From positions 1-5,863 of the forward strand of contig JBIILZ010000173.1 of NCBI GenBank assembly GCA_044338255.1: DNA of 5,863 bases, given 5' to 3'. The DNA is from CAIUVD01 sp044338255. Lineage in GTDB: Bacteria > Planctomycetota > UBA11346. Made by a program: the position numbers and the translations under genes. Under the pieces are notes generated by a model. That model was not told where the DNA came from, searched no databases, and saw only the letters and a list, made by a program, of their open reading frames with translations. Of the stretch, positions 1-5,758 are shown in pieces. Every line of letters starts with the position of its first letter. The stretch's first letter is position 1.

Positions 1-110
1 TCCAGCTCCGCTGTTTCCAGCTCCGCTGTTTCCAGCTCCGCTGTTTCCAGCTCCGCTGTTTCCAGCTCCGCTGTTTCCAGCTCCGCTGTTTCCAGCTCCG
101 CTGTTTCCAG
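1..110. repeat. 15-bp tandem repeat, 7 perfect copies plus a 5-bp partial
   Basis: The plus-strand unit TCCAGCTCCGCTGTT occurs seven times in perfect tandem (1-105) and ends in a partial TCCAG (106-110). The array probably continues beyond the left edge. Fifteen is a multiple of three, and the array is in frame with the minus-strand kinase, where each unit reads as Asn-Ser-Gly-Ala-Gly. Changes in copy number would therefore lengthen or shorten the kinase tail without a frameshift. The perfect identity of the copies, down to the third codon position, points to recent expansion or to assembly collapse or expansion at a contig end. Confidence 0.95.
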
Positions 111-1389
111 TCACACTGCTGACAGTTCTTGCAGGTCCGTCCTGCTCGGGGCCTTCAGGATGCGGTAATGGTAAGGTTGCGTTGAGATCCTGGCCGTCGA
201 TGGTGAACTCGCCGGAACGTTTGACCGGCTGCTTCAGCACCATCGGTTTGCGTAAGAGTCGCGGGATCGCACCGGATTTATGATCGATGGCAGTGAGGGC
301 CTCGTTGCAGGCGCCGATCAGGGCTTCAAAGGTGGTGTAGCGTTTTTCGGTGCTCTTGGCCATTGCCGTCATCACCAATTGACGAGTCAATTTGCTCAGG
401 CTGGGGACGCGCTCGCCGGGATCAGGTACGGGGTCGGTGAGATGGGCGCTCATGATCGCCCCCGGACTCGAGCCTGAGTAAGGCGTATGTCCGGTAAGCA
501 GGTGATAGAGGGTTGCGCCCAGTCCATAGATATCCGAACGGCAATCGAGGGTTTCCCCCCGCACTTGTTCAGGACTCATGTACAGGGGTGTGCCGATGGT
601 CATGCCGGTCTGCGTTAGCCGATCATCGTCGCTATTGGATTTAACCAGGCCGAAATCAATCAATTTAGCGGTATCGCTGAGCGGAAACAGATCGTCGCCG
701 TTGCGTCGCCGCAGCACCAGGACGTTTTCCGGTTTGATGTCGCGATGGATGAGGTGCGCCGTCGTCCACACGTGATCGAGACCTTCGGCGACCTGGCGGG
801 TGAGGTTAAGCGCATAATGTTCAGGCAGGACGCGGTGCTCCTTCAGCAAGGACATGAGGCTCGGGCCTTCGATGTACTCCATGGCTAGCCAGCAGGTGCC
901 TTCGCTATCACCACAGGCGATGATCTCGGCGATGTGCTCGTTACGGACTTTTTCAAGCGCACGGGCTTCGCGATGAAAACGTTCGACAAAATCCTTATCT
1001 TCAGCGAGACGCGCATTCATGGTCTTCAGGGCGACTTGGCGCTTGCTCGCGAGGTGCGTCGCGAGGAACACCGTGCCCATGCCGCCGGCGCCGATCTTGC
1101 GCAGCAGCTGGAAGCCCGGCAAGGATGCCTGATTGCGGATGATGGCGTCAAGATCGGCGATCTGCTCGCGTGGGAGCAGACGATTGTCGAGCAGGAACTG
1201 CGCCAGCAGCGAACGGCCCGCCGATGGCAGCGGATCCTTGGCGTTGATGACCCGCGTCCTGATGTGATCGAGTTGCGGCCTGGAGACCCAGTTGTTCGCC
1301 AGCAAAATGGTTGCTGCCGTATCAAGCTGGCTGGCGAGCGAACCAGTCAGGCCGGAAGCATTCGACGTAGCGGCACTCGAAACAGACAA
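1..1389 (-). CDS. Hanks-type serine/threonine protein kinase, C-terminus off the left edge
   Basis: This kinase should transfer the ATP gamma-phosphate to Ser/Thr of unknown target proteins. The frame is open through the left edge, giving 463 residues in the window. Numbered from the proposed start, it shows the glycine loop GAGGMG (100-105), VALK with the ATP-binding Lys122, a helix-C Glu (probably E141 in FHREAR), catalytic HRDIKPEN (215-222, Asp217), DFG (245-247), GTPLYMSPE (266-274) and SDIYGLG (285-291). All key residues for activity are present. The stretch between the catalytic loop and DFG is about ten residues longer than usual. Residues 1-90 are a predicted helical region with an internally duplicated motif. 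After the domain (about residue 360) come a Pro/Gly-rich linker and NSGAG repeats. No transmembrane segment is visible in this part. No ATG lies upstream of the glycine loop; TTG at 1389-1387 with AGGA eight bases upstream is the best start. It is divergent from rpoN. Confidence 0.93.
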   Translation of the reverse strand, partial: MSVSSAATSNASGLTGSLASQLDTAATILLANNWVSRPQLDHIRTRVINAKDPLPSAGRSLLAQFLLDNRLLPREQIADLDAIIRNQASLPGFQLLRKIGAGGMGTVFLATHLASKRQVALKTMNARLAEDKDFVERFHREARALEKVRNEHIAEIIACGDSEGTCWLAMEYIEGPSLMSLLKEHRVLPEHYALNLTRQVAEGLDHVWTTAHLIHRDIKPENVLVLRRRNGDDLFPLSDTAKLIDFGLVKSNSDDDRLTQTGMTIGTPLYMSPEQVRGETLDCRSDIYGLGATLYHLLTGHTPYSGSSPGAIMSAHLTDPVPDPGERVPSLSKLTRQLVMTAMAKSTEKRYTTFEALIGACNEALTAIDHKSGAIPRLLRKPMVLKQPVKRSGEFTIDGQDLNATLPLPHPEGPEQDGPARTVSSVTGNSGAGNSGAGNSGAGNSGAGNSGAGNSGAGNSGAG

Positions 1390-1397
1390 GATAGAGT

Positions 1398-1401
1398 TCC
1401 T
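1398..1401 (-). promoter_or_regulatory. Shine-Dalgarno site that fixes the kinase TTG start
   Basis: Read on the minus strand, TTAGGA lies before the TTG codon at 1389-1387, with eight bases between AGGA and TTG. The first ATG in the kinase frame is inside the glycine loop and would destroy the domain. This site and the non-ATG start therefore decide the N-terminus. A TTG further upstream (1452-1450) is in frame but has no comparable site. Confidence 0.55.
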
Positions 1402-1448
1402 AAGAACGAATAGTGAGCTAGGTCGGCTAGTGGCTGAAAACGTTCTTA
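1401..1448. repeat. 8-bp perfect inverted repeat in the divergent intergenic region
   Basis: TAAGAACG (1401-1408) and CGTTCTTA (1441-1448) are perfect inverted arms separated by 32 bases. The spacer contains a smaller CTAG-N5-CTAG pair (1418-1430). On the minus strand the second arm ends on the first base of the kinase Shine-Dalgarno AGGA, so a folded leader could affect kinase translation. The arms could equally be a two-site operator for a dimeric regulator. Neither role is proven. Confidence 0.45.
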
Positions 1449-1527
1449 TCAAAAGAATGCTGGCCTGGAAAGGGTAATTAGCCCCTCGTTCGGCCCTTCC
1501 GCTATCATGGGCTACGCGGTTGATGGC

Positions 1528-1556
1528 TTGCGGTTGTCCGAATATTGGCGTATAAT
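1528..1556 (+). promoter_or_regulatory. Predicted sigma-70-type promoter for rpoN
   Basis: A perfect -10 hexamer TATAAT (1551-1556) stands 17 bases downstream of TTGCGG (1528-1533), which keeps the conserved TTG of the -35 consensus. Transcription would start near 1563, about 20 bases before the rpoN ATG, leaving a short leader that contains the ribosome binding site. The first possible start in the open frame, ATG at 1507, lies upstream of this promoter, which argues against the longer protein. I saw no GG-N10-GC element that would suggest sigma-54 autoregulation. Confidence 0.7.
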
Positions 1557-1571
1557 TTGCTACACACACCT

Positions 1572-1576
1572 AGGGG
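1572..1576 (+). promoter_or_regulatory. Ribosome binding site of rpoN
   Basis: AGGGG sits eight bases before the ATG at 1585. It selects this codon over the in-frame ATG at 1507 and yields a protein that begins like typical sigma-54 factors, with a Gln/Met-rich N-terminus. Confidence 0.7.
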
Positions 1577-1584
1577 ATATCCTG

Positions 1585-2976
1585 ATGTCGCTGCAGATGC
1601 GGCAAAATTTCAGCATGCGGATGGAGCAGAAGCTCAAGCTCACGCCGCAGATGATCCAGTCGATCGAGATCCTTCTGCTCCCGCAGATGGCGCTCGAGGA
1701 ACGACTCATGAATGAGGTTGAGGCCAACCCCGCGCTCGAGATCATCGACGGTCCGAGCGAATCCTATGATGGCCAGGCGGCGACGTCGAACGAGTCCCCG
1801 GACCGCTTCCATGACGCCGATCTCGACTGGTTCCGCACCCGACGGGCGGCTCCGCGCGATGAAGACGCCCCCGACAAGATGGAGGCGCTCGAAGCCACGC
1901 CCAACCGCATGCCGTCGCTGGCGGATCATCTCATCGAGCAATTGCGCTTCGTCGAACTCAACGATGAAGAGCGTGAATGCGCCGAGGAAATCTGCTGGCA
2001 TCTCGATCGTCGCGGCTACCTCATCGAGCCCTTGCCCGAGCTGTTTCCGGAAGAAAAACTCGAGGCCGCCGAGCACGCCTGGGAAACCGTCCGTCGTCTG
2101 GAGCCCATCGGCGTCGGCGCCAAGAATCTCCAAGACTGCCTCTTATTGCAGCTGGCGCACGAATCGGGTGATAACTCCTTCGAGTTGGAGCTGATTCGTA
2201 ACCACCTCAATGATCTGCTCAAAAACCGCCTGCCGGCGGTGAGCGCGGCCACCGGTTATAGCATTGAACGTCTGCAAGAAGCCGTCGAGGTGGTGGCCAA
2301 GCTCGATCCCAAGCCGGGCCTGCCTTTTTCGCGCAGCGAGAACTCCATCGTCGTCCCCGACGTAGTCGTGGAATGCAACGAGCGCGGTGAATGGATCGTC
2401 AGCGTACCCGACGGCCGCGTGCCTAAGGTCCAGGTCAGCGATTCCTACTGGCAGCTCTACGATCACGGCATCGCCGATCCCAAGGACAAGGCCTACCTCA
2501 AGGACAAGCTTTCCAGCGCCAAGTTCATCATCGATGCCGTTAATCAGCGCAAGCGCACCTTGCTCAAGATCGTCACCGAGATCATCAAGCACCAGACCGC
2601 ATTTCTCGAAGGGGGCGTGGAGAATCTGCGGCCCCTGATGCGTCAGAATATCGCCGACAAGATCGGCATGCACGTCGCCACCGTCTCGCGGGCGGTGAAG
2701 GACAAATACATCCAGACGCCATCAGGCATCATCCCCTTGGCCGACTTCTTCTCCGGCGGCATCGCCTCATCCGACGGCAGTGAAGCCGAAAGCTCGAAAT
2801 CGGTGAAGCTGCGCATCGAAAAGCTGATCAATACCGAGAACAAGAAGACGCCCCTCTCGGATCAGGAGATCGCCGACATCCTGGCCAAGGAAGGCCTCGA
2901 TATCAGCCGTCGCACGGTGACCAAATATCGCATCGCCGAAGGGGTGCCCAGTACGCGTCAGCGGCGGCTCTTCTGA
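1585..2976 (+). CDS. rpoN: RNA polymerase sigma-54 factor RpoN
   Basis: Sigma-54 binds core RNA polymerase and directs it to -24/-12 (GG/GC) promoters, which open only with AAA+ enhancer-binding activators. The 463-residue protein is close to the usual family length (about 480). Residues 1-50 are the activator-responsive region I (QKLKLTPQMIQSIEIL, then LEERLMNEVEANPALE). Residues 55-105 are an acidic, low-conservation region II. The core-binding domain spans about 110-300. A helix-turn-helix lies around 354-375 (NIADKIGMHVATVSRAVKDKY region). The RpoN box is SRRTVTKYR (441-449; canonical form ARRTVAKYR). The C-terminal PSTRQRRLF fits planctomycete-type homologs as I remember them. The usual proteobacterial neighbours (lptB, hpf, ptsN) are absent from the window. 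The gene starts a rightward cluster behind its own promoter, and its stop overlaps the next ATG (TGATG). No key region appears to be missing. Confidence 0.97.
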   Translation: MSLQMRQNFSMRMEQKLKLTPQMIQSIEILLLPQMALEERLMNEVEANPALEIIDGPSESYDGQAATSNESPDRFHDADLDWFRTRRAAPRDEDAPDKMEALEATPNRMPSLADHLIEQLRFVELNDEERECAEEICWHLDRRGYLIEPLPELFPEEKLEAAEHAWETVRRLEPIGVGAKNLQDCLLLQLAHESGDNSFELELIRNHLNDLLKNRLPAVSAATGYSIERLQEAVEVVAKLDPKPGLPFSRSENSIVVPDVVVECNERGEWIVSVPDGRVPKVQVSDSYWQLYDHGIADPKDKAYLKDKLSSAKFIIDAVNQRKRTLLKIVTEIIKHQTAFLEGGVENLRPLMRQNIADKIGMHVATVSRAVKDKYIQTPSGIIPLADFFSGGIASSDGSEAESSKSVKLRIEKLINTENKKTPLSDQEIADILAKEGLDISRRTVTKYRIAEGVPSTRQRRLF

Positions 2977-3593
2977 TGTGGCGCGGGCTGACATTTGCCC
3001 TGCTGTTGGGATGGGCAACGTCGTGGTCAGCGCTGGCCGTCGAGGGCCCGATCATCGACATTCCGACTCCTCCGACTCCTCCGAGTGCAGTCGAAGGCGA
3101 AGGTCCCGGACGGGTCCCGCCGGCTGCTCCCGCGAAACCGATGGCCATCGAGTTCACCTGGGAAACCTATCGTAGCGTGGTGGTGATCGGCGAAGGCGTC
3201 GGACAACTGCGCCCGGCCTGGGTGGCGACCTATGAGGCGCCGTTGGAGGTGCCCGGGCAGGTCCTGGTCACGCCACTCCTGAGCTTGTTCGGTTATCAGC
3301 AGGGCGCCGCGGCTGCTGAAAAATTGGTGGTCGCCTACCGTGCACAGGCCTACCTCGATGCCACCGGTCGCGTGCATCTCGATGCCCGCCGGGCGGTGAT
3401 CAGCGGTCCGCAGGCGGATCAATGGTCGCCGGACAGCTTCGTCTTCACCCTGCCCAATCTCGTCGAGACGGTCGATGACAACGCCTCGGCGAATGCCGGG
3501 CACATCGAGCGCGTGGTCATCCCCGCTAGCGACCCGGCGCTTTACCAGAGCCTGCTTACCAAGGTGCAAGTTGTCGTCGGTGACGGGATCTGA
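2976..3593 (+). CDS. Predicted secreted protein of unknown family
   Basis: I do not recognise this 205-residue protein. Residues 1-21 look like a Sec signal peptide: Trp-Arg, a hydrophobic core, then SALA with likely cleavage before VEG. There is no lipobox cysteine. A Pro-rich linker (about 28-54, including TPPTPPS, encoded by a 9-bp DNA duplication at 3063-3080) leads into a soluble domain (56-205) with alternating hydrophobic segments suggestive of beta-strands. The mature part has no cysteine and no second membrane segment, so a periplasmic or exported location is likely. The start codon shares one base with the rpoN stop (TGATG) and lacks a clear Shine-Dalgarno, which implies translational coupling. 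Codon use and base composition match the neighbours, supporting a real gene. A role connected to sigma-54 would be speculation. Confidence 0.8.
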   Translation: MWRGLTFALLLGWATSWSALAVEGPIIDIPTPPTPPSAVEGEGPGRVPPAAPAKPMAIEFTWETYRSVVVIGEGVGQLRPAWVATYEAPLEVPGQVLVTPLLSLFGYQQGAAAAEKLVVAYRAQAYLDATGRVHLDARRAVISGPQADQWSPDSFVFTLPNLVETVDDNASANAGHIERVVIPASDPALYQSLLTKVQVVVGDGI

Positions 3594-3675
3594 CCCTTGG
3601 CTGAGCCGATGAGGCAGCGGACGAGAGCGGCGATTCAGGTTGAACCGTGGGCCGCAGCACCACCCTGCCGTCGAC

Positions 3676-4452
3676 ATGACTACTTCGCTGATTATGCATG
3701 GGGCTGCCGGACGCATGGGCCAGCGGATCCTGGCCCTGGCCGCCGAAGATTCGGCATTCACCATCATTGCCGGGGTTGATCGCCAAGCTGGCTCGCTGCG
3801 TGGCCTGGGCATCGCCAGTGACGCTCCGATGTTGGCCGCGCTGCCCATCCAGCCGGGCGCCGTGGTCATCGATTTCAGTCACCATACGGCATTTTCAGCG
3901 GTAGCGGCGCATTGCACGGCGCACGGCATGGCCTTGATCTCGGGCACCACCGGCATCGCTCCGGTGGCGCTCGAACAGGCCCTGGCGCCGGCAGCGGAAA
4001 AAATCGCCGTCCTGCATGCGATGAACATGAGCGTGGGTGTGAACGTGGTCTTCCAGATGGCCGCCAAGCTTGCCGTCGCGCTTGGTGGCGACTACGACAT
4101 CGAGGTCGTCGAGGCCCATCATCATCATAAGAAGGATGCGCCCTCCGGCACCGCCTACGGTATCACCGATGCCATCTGCGCCGCCACCGGACGCACGCGC
4201 AGCGATCTTGTGCATGGCCGTGAAGGCGATGTCGGCGCCCGCCGCAAAGGCGAAATCGGCGTCCATGCCCTGCGCATGGGTGATGTCGTCGGCGATCACA
4301 CGGTCTACTACGTCGGCAACGGCGAACGCATCATGCTCGGCCATCTCGCGCACAGCCGCGACATCTTCGCCCGCGGCGCCCTGCGCGCAGCCGCCTACAT
4401 GGCGCAGCAGCGACCGGGGCGTTATTCCATGGCCCAGGTCCTGGGACTGTAG
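3676..4452 (+). CDS. dapB: 4-hydroxy-tetrahydrodipicolinate reductase DapB
   Basis: DapB reduces 4-hydroxy-tetrahydrodipicolinate to tetrahydrodipicolinate with NAD(P)H, a cytoplasmic step toward meso-diaminopimelate for peptidoglycan and toward lysine. At 258 residues it is slightly shorter than the E. coli enzyme (273). It shows the dinucleotide-binding loop GAAGRMG (9-15), VIDFSHH (64-70), SGTTG (89-93), NMSVGVNV (117-124) and the signature EAHHHHKKDAPSGTA (146-160). His148 and Lys152 correspond to the catalytic His159 and Lys163 of E. coli DapB, and the SGT (157-159) binds substrate carboxylates. The ATG at 3676 starts just before the first beta-strand. An upstream in-frame TTG at 3640 would add 12 residues of unusual composition. 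No clear Shine-Dalgarno is visible. The 82-bp gap before it (3594-3675) shows no obvious promoter or riboswitch. No lysC, dapA or asd is in view. Confidence 0.96.
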   Translation: MTTSLIMHGAAGRMGQRILALAAEDSAFTIIAGVDRQAGSLRGLGIASDAPMLAALPIQPGAVVIDFSHHTAFSAVAAHCTAHGMALISGTTGIAPVALEQALAPAAEKIAVLHAMNMSVGVNVVFQMAAKLAVALGGDYDIEVVEAHHHHKKDAPSGTAYGITDAICAATGRTRSDLVHGREGDVGARRKGEIGVHALRMGDVVGDHTVYYVGNGERIMLGHLAHSRDIFARGALRAAAYMAQQRPGRYSMAQVLGL

Positions 4453-4455
4453 GCC

Positions 4456-4515
4456 ATGCGCAGGACCGCTCTCATCGCCAAGCCGATCGTGGCTTTCAGG
4501 CGAGCCGGGCGATGA
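4456..4515 (+). other. 19-codon small ORF bridging dapB and the GT9 gene
   Basis: An ATG three bases after the dapB stop opens a 19-codon frame (MRRTALIAKPIVAFRRAGR). Its TGA overlaps the next gene's start codon in an ATGA arrangement. GGGA stands nine bases before the ATG. Such an element could carry ribosomes to the heptosyltransferase start, which has only a weak AGG eleven bases upstream. The frame is short enough to arise by chance, and its Arg content merely reflects the GC-rich composition. Confidence 0.2.
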
Positions 4516-5420
4516 AGCTCGCGGTTCGATTGCCCAACTGGGTTGGTGATGCCTGCATGGCCTTACCGGCGTTGCGGGCCTTGGCCGAACGCGACATCGA
4601 GCTGCACCTGTTCGGCAAGGGCTGGGCCGCGGAGCTATTTTCCGCCCACGGCTGGCCGGTGAGCAAGCTCCCGGCGGGCCTCTGGCCGGCGAGCGCCTGC
4701 GTGCGTGCAATCGGTGCCGAGCGTGGCCTGCTGCTGACCAATTCCTTTGGCAGCGCTCTGCAGTGGCGCTTGGCCGGCGTGCGCGCCGTGGGTTATCGGC
4801 GCGAAGGGCGGACGTTGCTGTTGGGACGCAGCCTGCCGCGTCCGCGCGGGCGGCATGAGGTCGAGGTCTTCTGGCGTCTGGCGCAGGAAGTGACGACGTG
4901 GCTGGGCTTGCCGCCGATGCCGGCGCAACCTCCGCAGGCGCTCGGGCTGCAATTGACCGAAGCTCATCAGCAGGCTGCTGAAGAAGCCTTGCGCCGCAGC
5001 GGAGTGCACTCGCCGTTCGTGGTCCTCTGTCCGTTGGCGGCGGGGACCATCAATGGCCAGTCGAAGGTCTGGCCGGCGTTCGCCCTGCTCTCGCGGCTGA
5101 TCCAGGAACGCGGCCTACCGGTGGTGGCCTGTCCCGGACCCGGCGAGGAGGCCGCCTGCGCCGCCGCCCTGCCGGGAGCCCGCCTGCTACCGGGACTGGC
5201 CCTGGGGGCCTACGCCGCGGTCTGTTCACGAGCCCTGATCACGGTCGCCAACGACTCCGGCCCGATGCACCTCGCCGCCGCCGTCGACGCCCCCGTCATC
5301 GGCATCTTCGGCCTCGGCGACCCCCATCGCACCCGCCCCTGGTCAACGCACGGCCAAGTCATCGGCGACGCCATCACCTGGCCAACCGCCACCACCGTCA
5401 TGCGCGCTCTCGACCTCTGA
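4512..5420 (+). CDS. Glycosyltransferase family 9, heptosyltransferase II (WaaF)-like
   Basis: GT9 enzymes transfer heptose from ADP-heptose to the LPS inner core at the cytoplasmic face of the inner membrane. The 302-residue protein has the two-domain GT-B pattern. The N-terminal LPNWVGDACMALPALRAL (7-24) matches the WVGD motif of WaaF/WaaC, with Asp13 where the proposed catalytic Asp of WaaC lies. A second Rossmann-like half begins near 168 (PFVVLCPLAAG), followed by SKVWP (184-188), and ends with the ADP-sugar-binding motif NDSGPMHLAAA (247-257) and IGIFGLGDPHRTRPW (263-277). It is shorter than E. coli WaaF (about 348), with a compact middle, but no motif is lost. The start is ATG 4512, 59 bp after dapB. 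Exact acceptor and sugar cannot be read from sequence, so no gene symbol is given. A non-heptose GT9 transferase is the main alternative. Confidence 0.9.
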   Translation: MKLAVRLPNWVGDACMALPALRALAERDIELHLFGKGWAAELFSAHGWPVSKLPAGLWPASACVRAIGAERGLLLTNSFGSALQWRLAGVRAVGYRREGRTLLLGRSLPRPRGRHEVEVFWRLAQEVTTWLGLPPMPAQPPQALGLQLTEAHQQAAEEALRRSGVHSPFVVLCPLAAGTINGQSKVWPAFALLSRLIQERGLPVVACPGPGEEAACAAALPGARLLPGLALGAYAAVCSRALITVANDSGPMHLAAAVDAPVIGIFGLGDPHRTRPWSTHGQVIGDAITWPTATTVMRALDL

Positions 5421-5462
5421 ATTTTCGCCAAGCCCCGCGCAGCAATTGCTCACCTACCAAAA

Positions 5463-5500
5463 GCCGATGCCCGCCCCGCGAGGCTAGCATAAAAAAAATC
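5463..5500 (+). repeat. Degenerate, internally deleted third repeat copy
   Basis: GCCGATGCCCGCCCCGCGAG and the following GGCTAGCAT match the first half of the two longer copies downstream. The sequence then jumps straight to an eight-A run followed by TC, as found at the end of the second segment of copy A. The part corresponding to GCCGGGTGGCCCCCGCTCG is missing. It is best read as an older copy with an internal deletion, which removed the closing arm of the hairpin. Confidence 0.55.
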
Positions 5501-5513
5501 TCTAGATCCGCCC

Positions 5514-5600
5514 CCCGATGCCGAGCCCCACGAGGCGAGCATGCCGGGTGGCCCCCGCTCGAAAAAAAATCCCGTATCAATGGGACGACTGAGCTGAGAG
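5514..5600 (+). repeat. Intergenic direct repeat, copy A (87 bp)
   Basis: This begins CCCGATGCCGAGCCCC and ends GACTGAGCTGAGAG. It matches copy B over its full length with about seven substitutions and one single-base gap by eye. The first 37 bases can fold: CCCG (5514-5517) with CGGG (5545-5548), and ATGC (5518-5521) with GCAT (5539-5542), leaving a two-base bulge. After the hairpin come CCCCCGCTCG, an A-run and ATCCCGTATCAATGGGA, itself a small TCCC/GGGA inverted pair. This resembles a REP-like or miniature-element family, but the family is not identified. Confidence 0.85.
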
Positions 5601-5651
5601 CGAGGCTAGTCGCGCAGATGCAAGGCGCCGAAAGCCGCAGCTCATCCCACA

Positions 5652-5737
5652 CCCGATGCCGAGCCCCGCGAGGCGAGCATGCCGGGTGTTCCCCGCTCGA
5701 AAAACATCCCGTATCAATGGGACCATTGAGCTAAGAG
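5652..5737 (+). repeat. Intergenic direct repeat, copy B (86 bp)
   Basis: This is the second copy, starting 138 bases after copy A. Its hairpin is better preserved: CACCCG (5650-5655) pairs with CGGGTG (5683-5688), ATGC (5656-5659) with GCAT (5677-5680), and an inner GCC with GGC (5663-5665 and 5672-5674). Near its end TCAATGG-GA-CCATTGA (5714-5729) is a perfect 7-bp inverted repeat, whereas copy A has two changes in the right arm. The similarity ends abruptly after GAGAG/AAGAG, which marks the right boundary of the element. Confidence 0.85.
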
Positions 5738-5758
5738 AATGCATTGCGTTGCTTCGAG

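Noticed and set aside
1026..1325. Minus-strand 99-codon frame
   Set aside because: It is a shifted frame of the kinase N-terminal region. The kinase frame carries the GAGGMG and VALK motifs across the same bases.
280..1413. Plus-strand open frames at 280-477, 578-775 and 934-1413
   Set aside because: They lie antisense to the kinase, whose full set of catalytic motifs is read on the minus strand. Their translations have no recognisable domain.
1507..1584. Longer rpoN start at ATG 1507
   Set aside because: The extra 26 residues would span the TATAAT promoter and do not resemble sigma-54. ATG 1585 has a proper ribosome binding site.
1570..2843. Antisense and shifted frames within rpoN (such as 1570-2133 and 2143-2673 minus, 1712-2194 plus)
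   Set aside because: They overlap a gene with clear full-length sigma-54 homology and arise from GC-rich codon bias.
3594..3675. Lysine riboswitch or attenuator before dapB
   Set aside because: The 82-bp gap is too short for a lysine riboswitch, and I find no leader peptide or terminator-like stem.
3027..3869. Minus-strand 280-codon frame
   Set aside because: It runs antisense across the secreted-protein gene and the dapB start. It is Arg/Pro/His-rich with no domain and is typical of a GC-driven shadow.
4115..4132. Four consecutive His codons, suggestive of a tag or metal-binding patch
   Set aside because: This is the normal DapB catalytic signature EAHHxHKxDAPSGTA, with one variable position also His.
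3895..4710. Minus-strand 271-codon frame
   Set aside because: It is antisense to dapB and the GT9 gene, both with clear family motifs on the plus strand.
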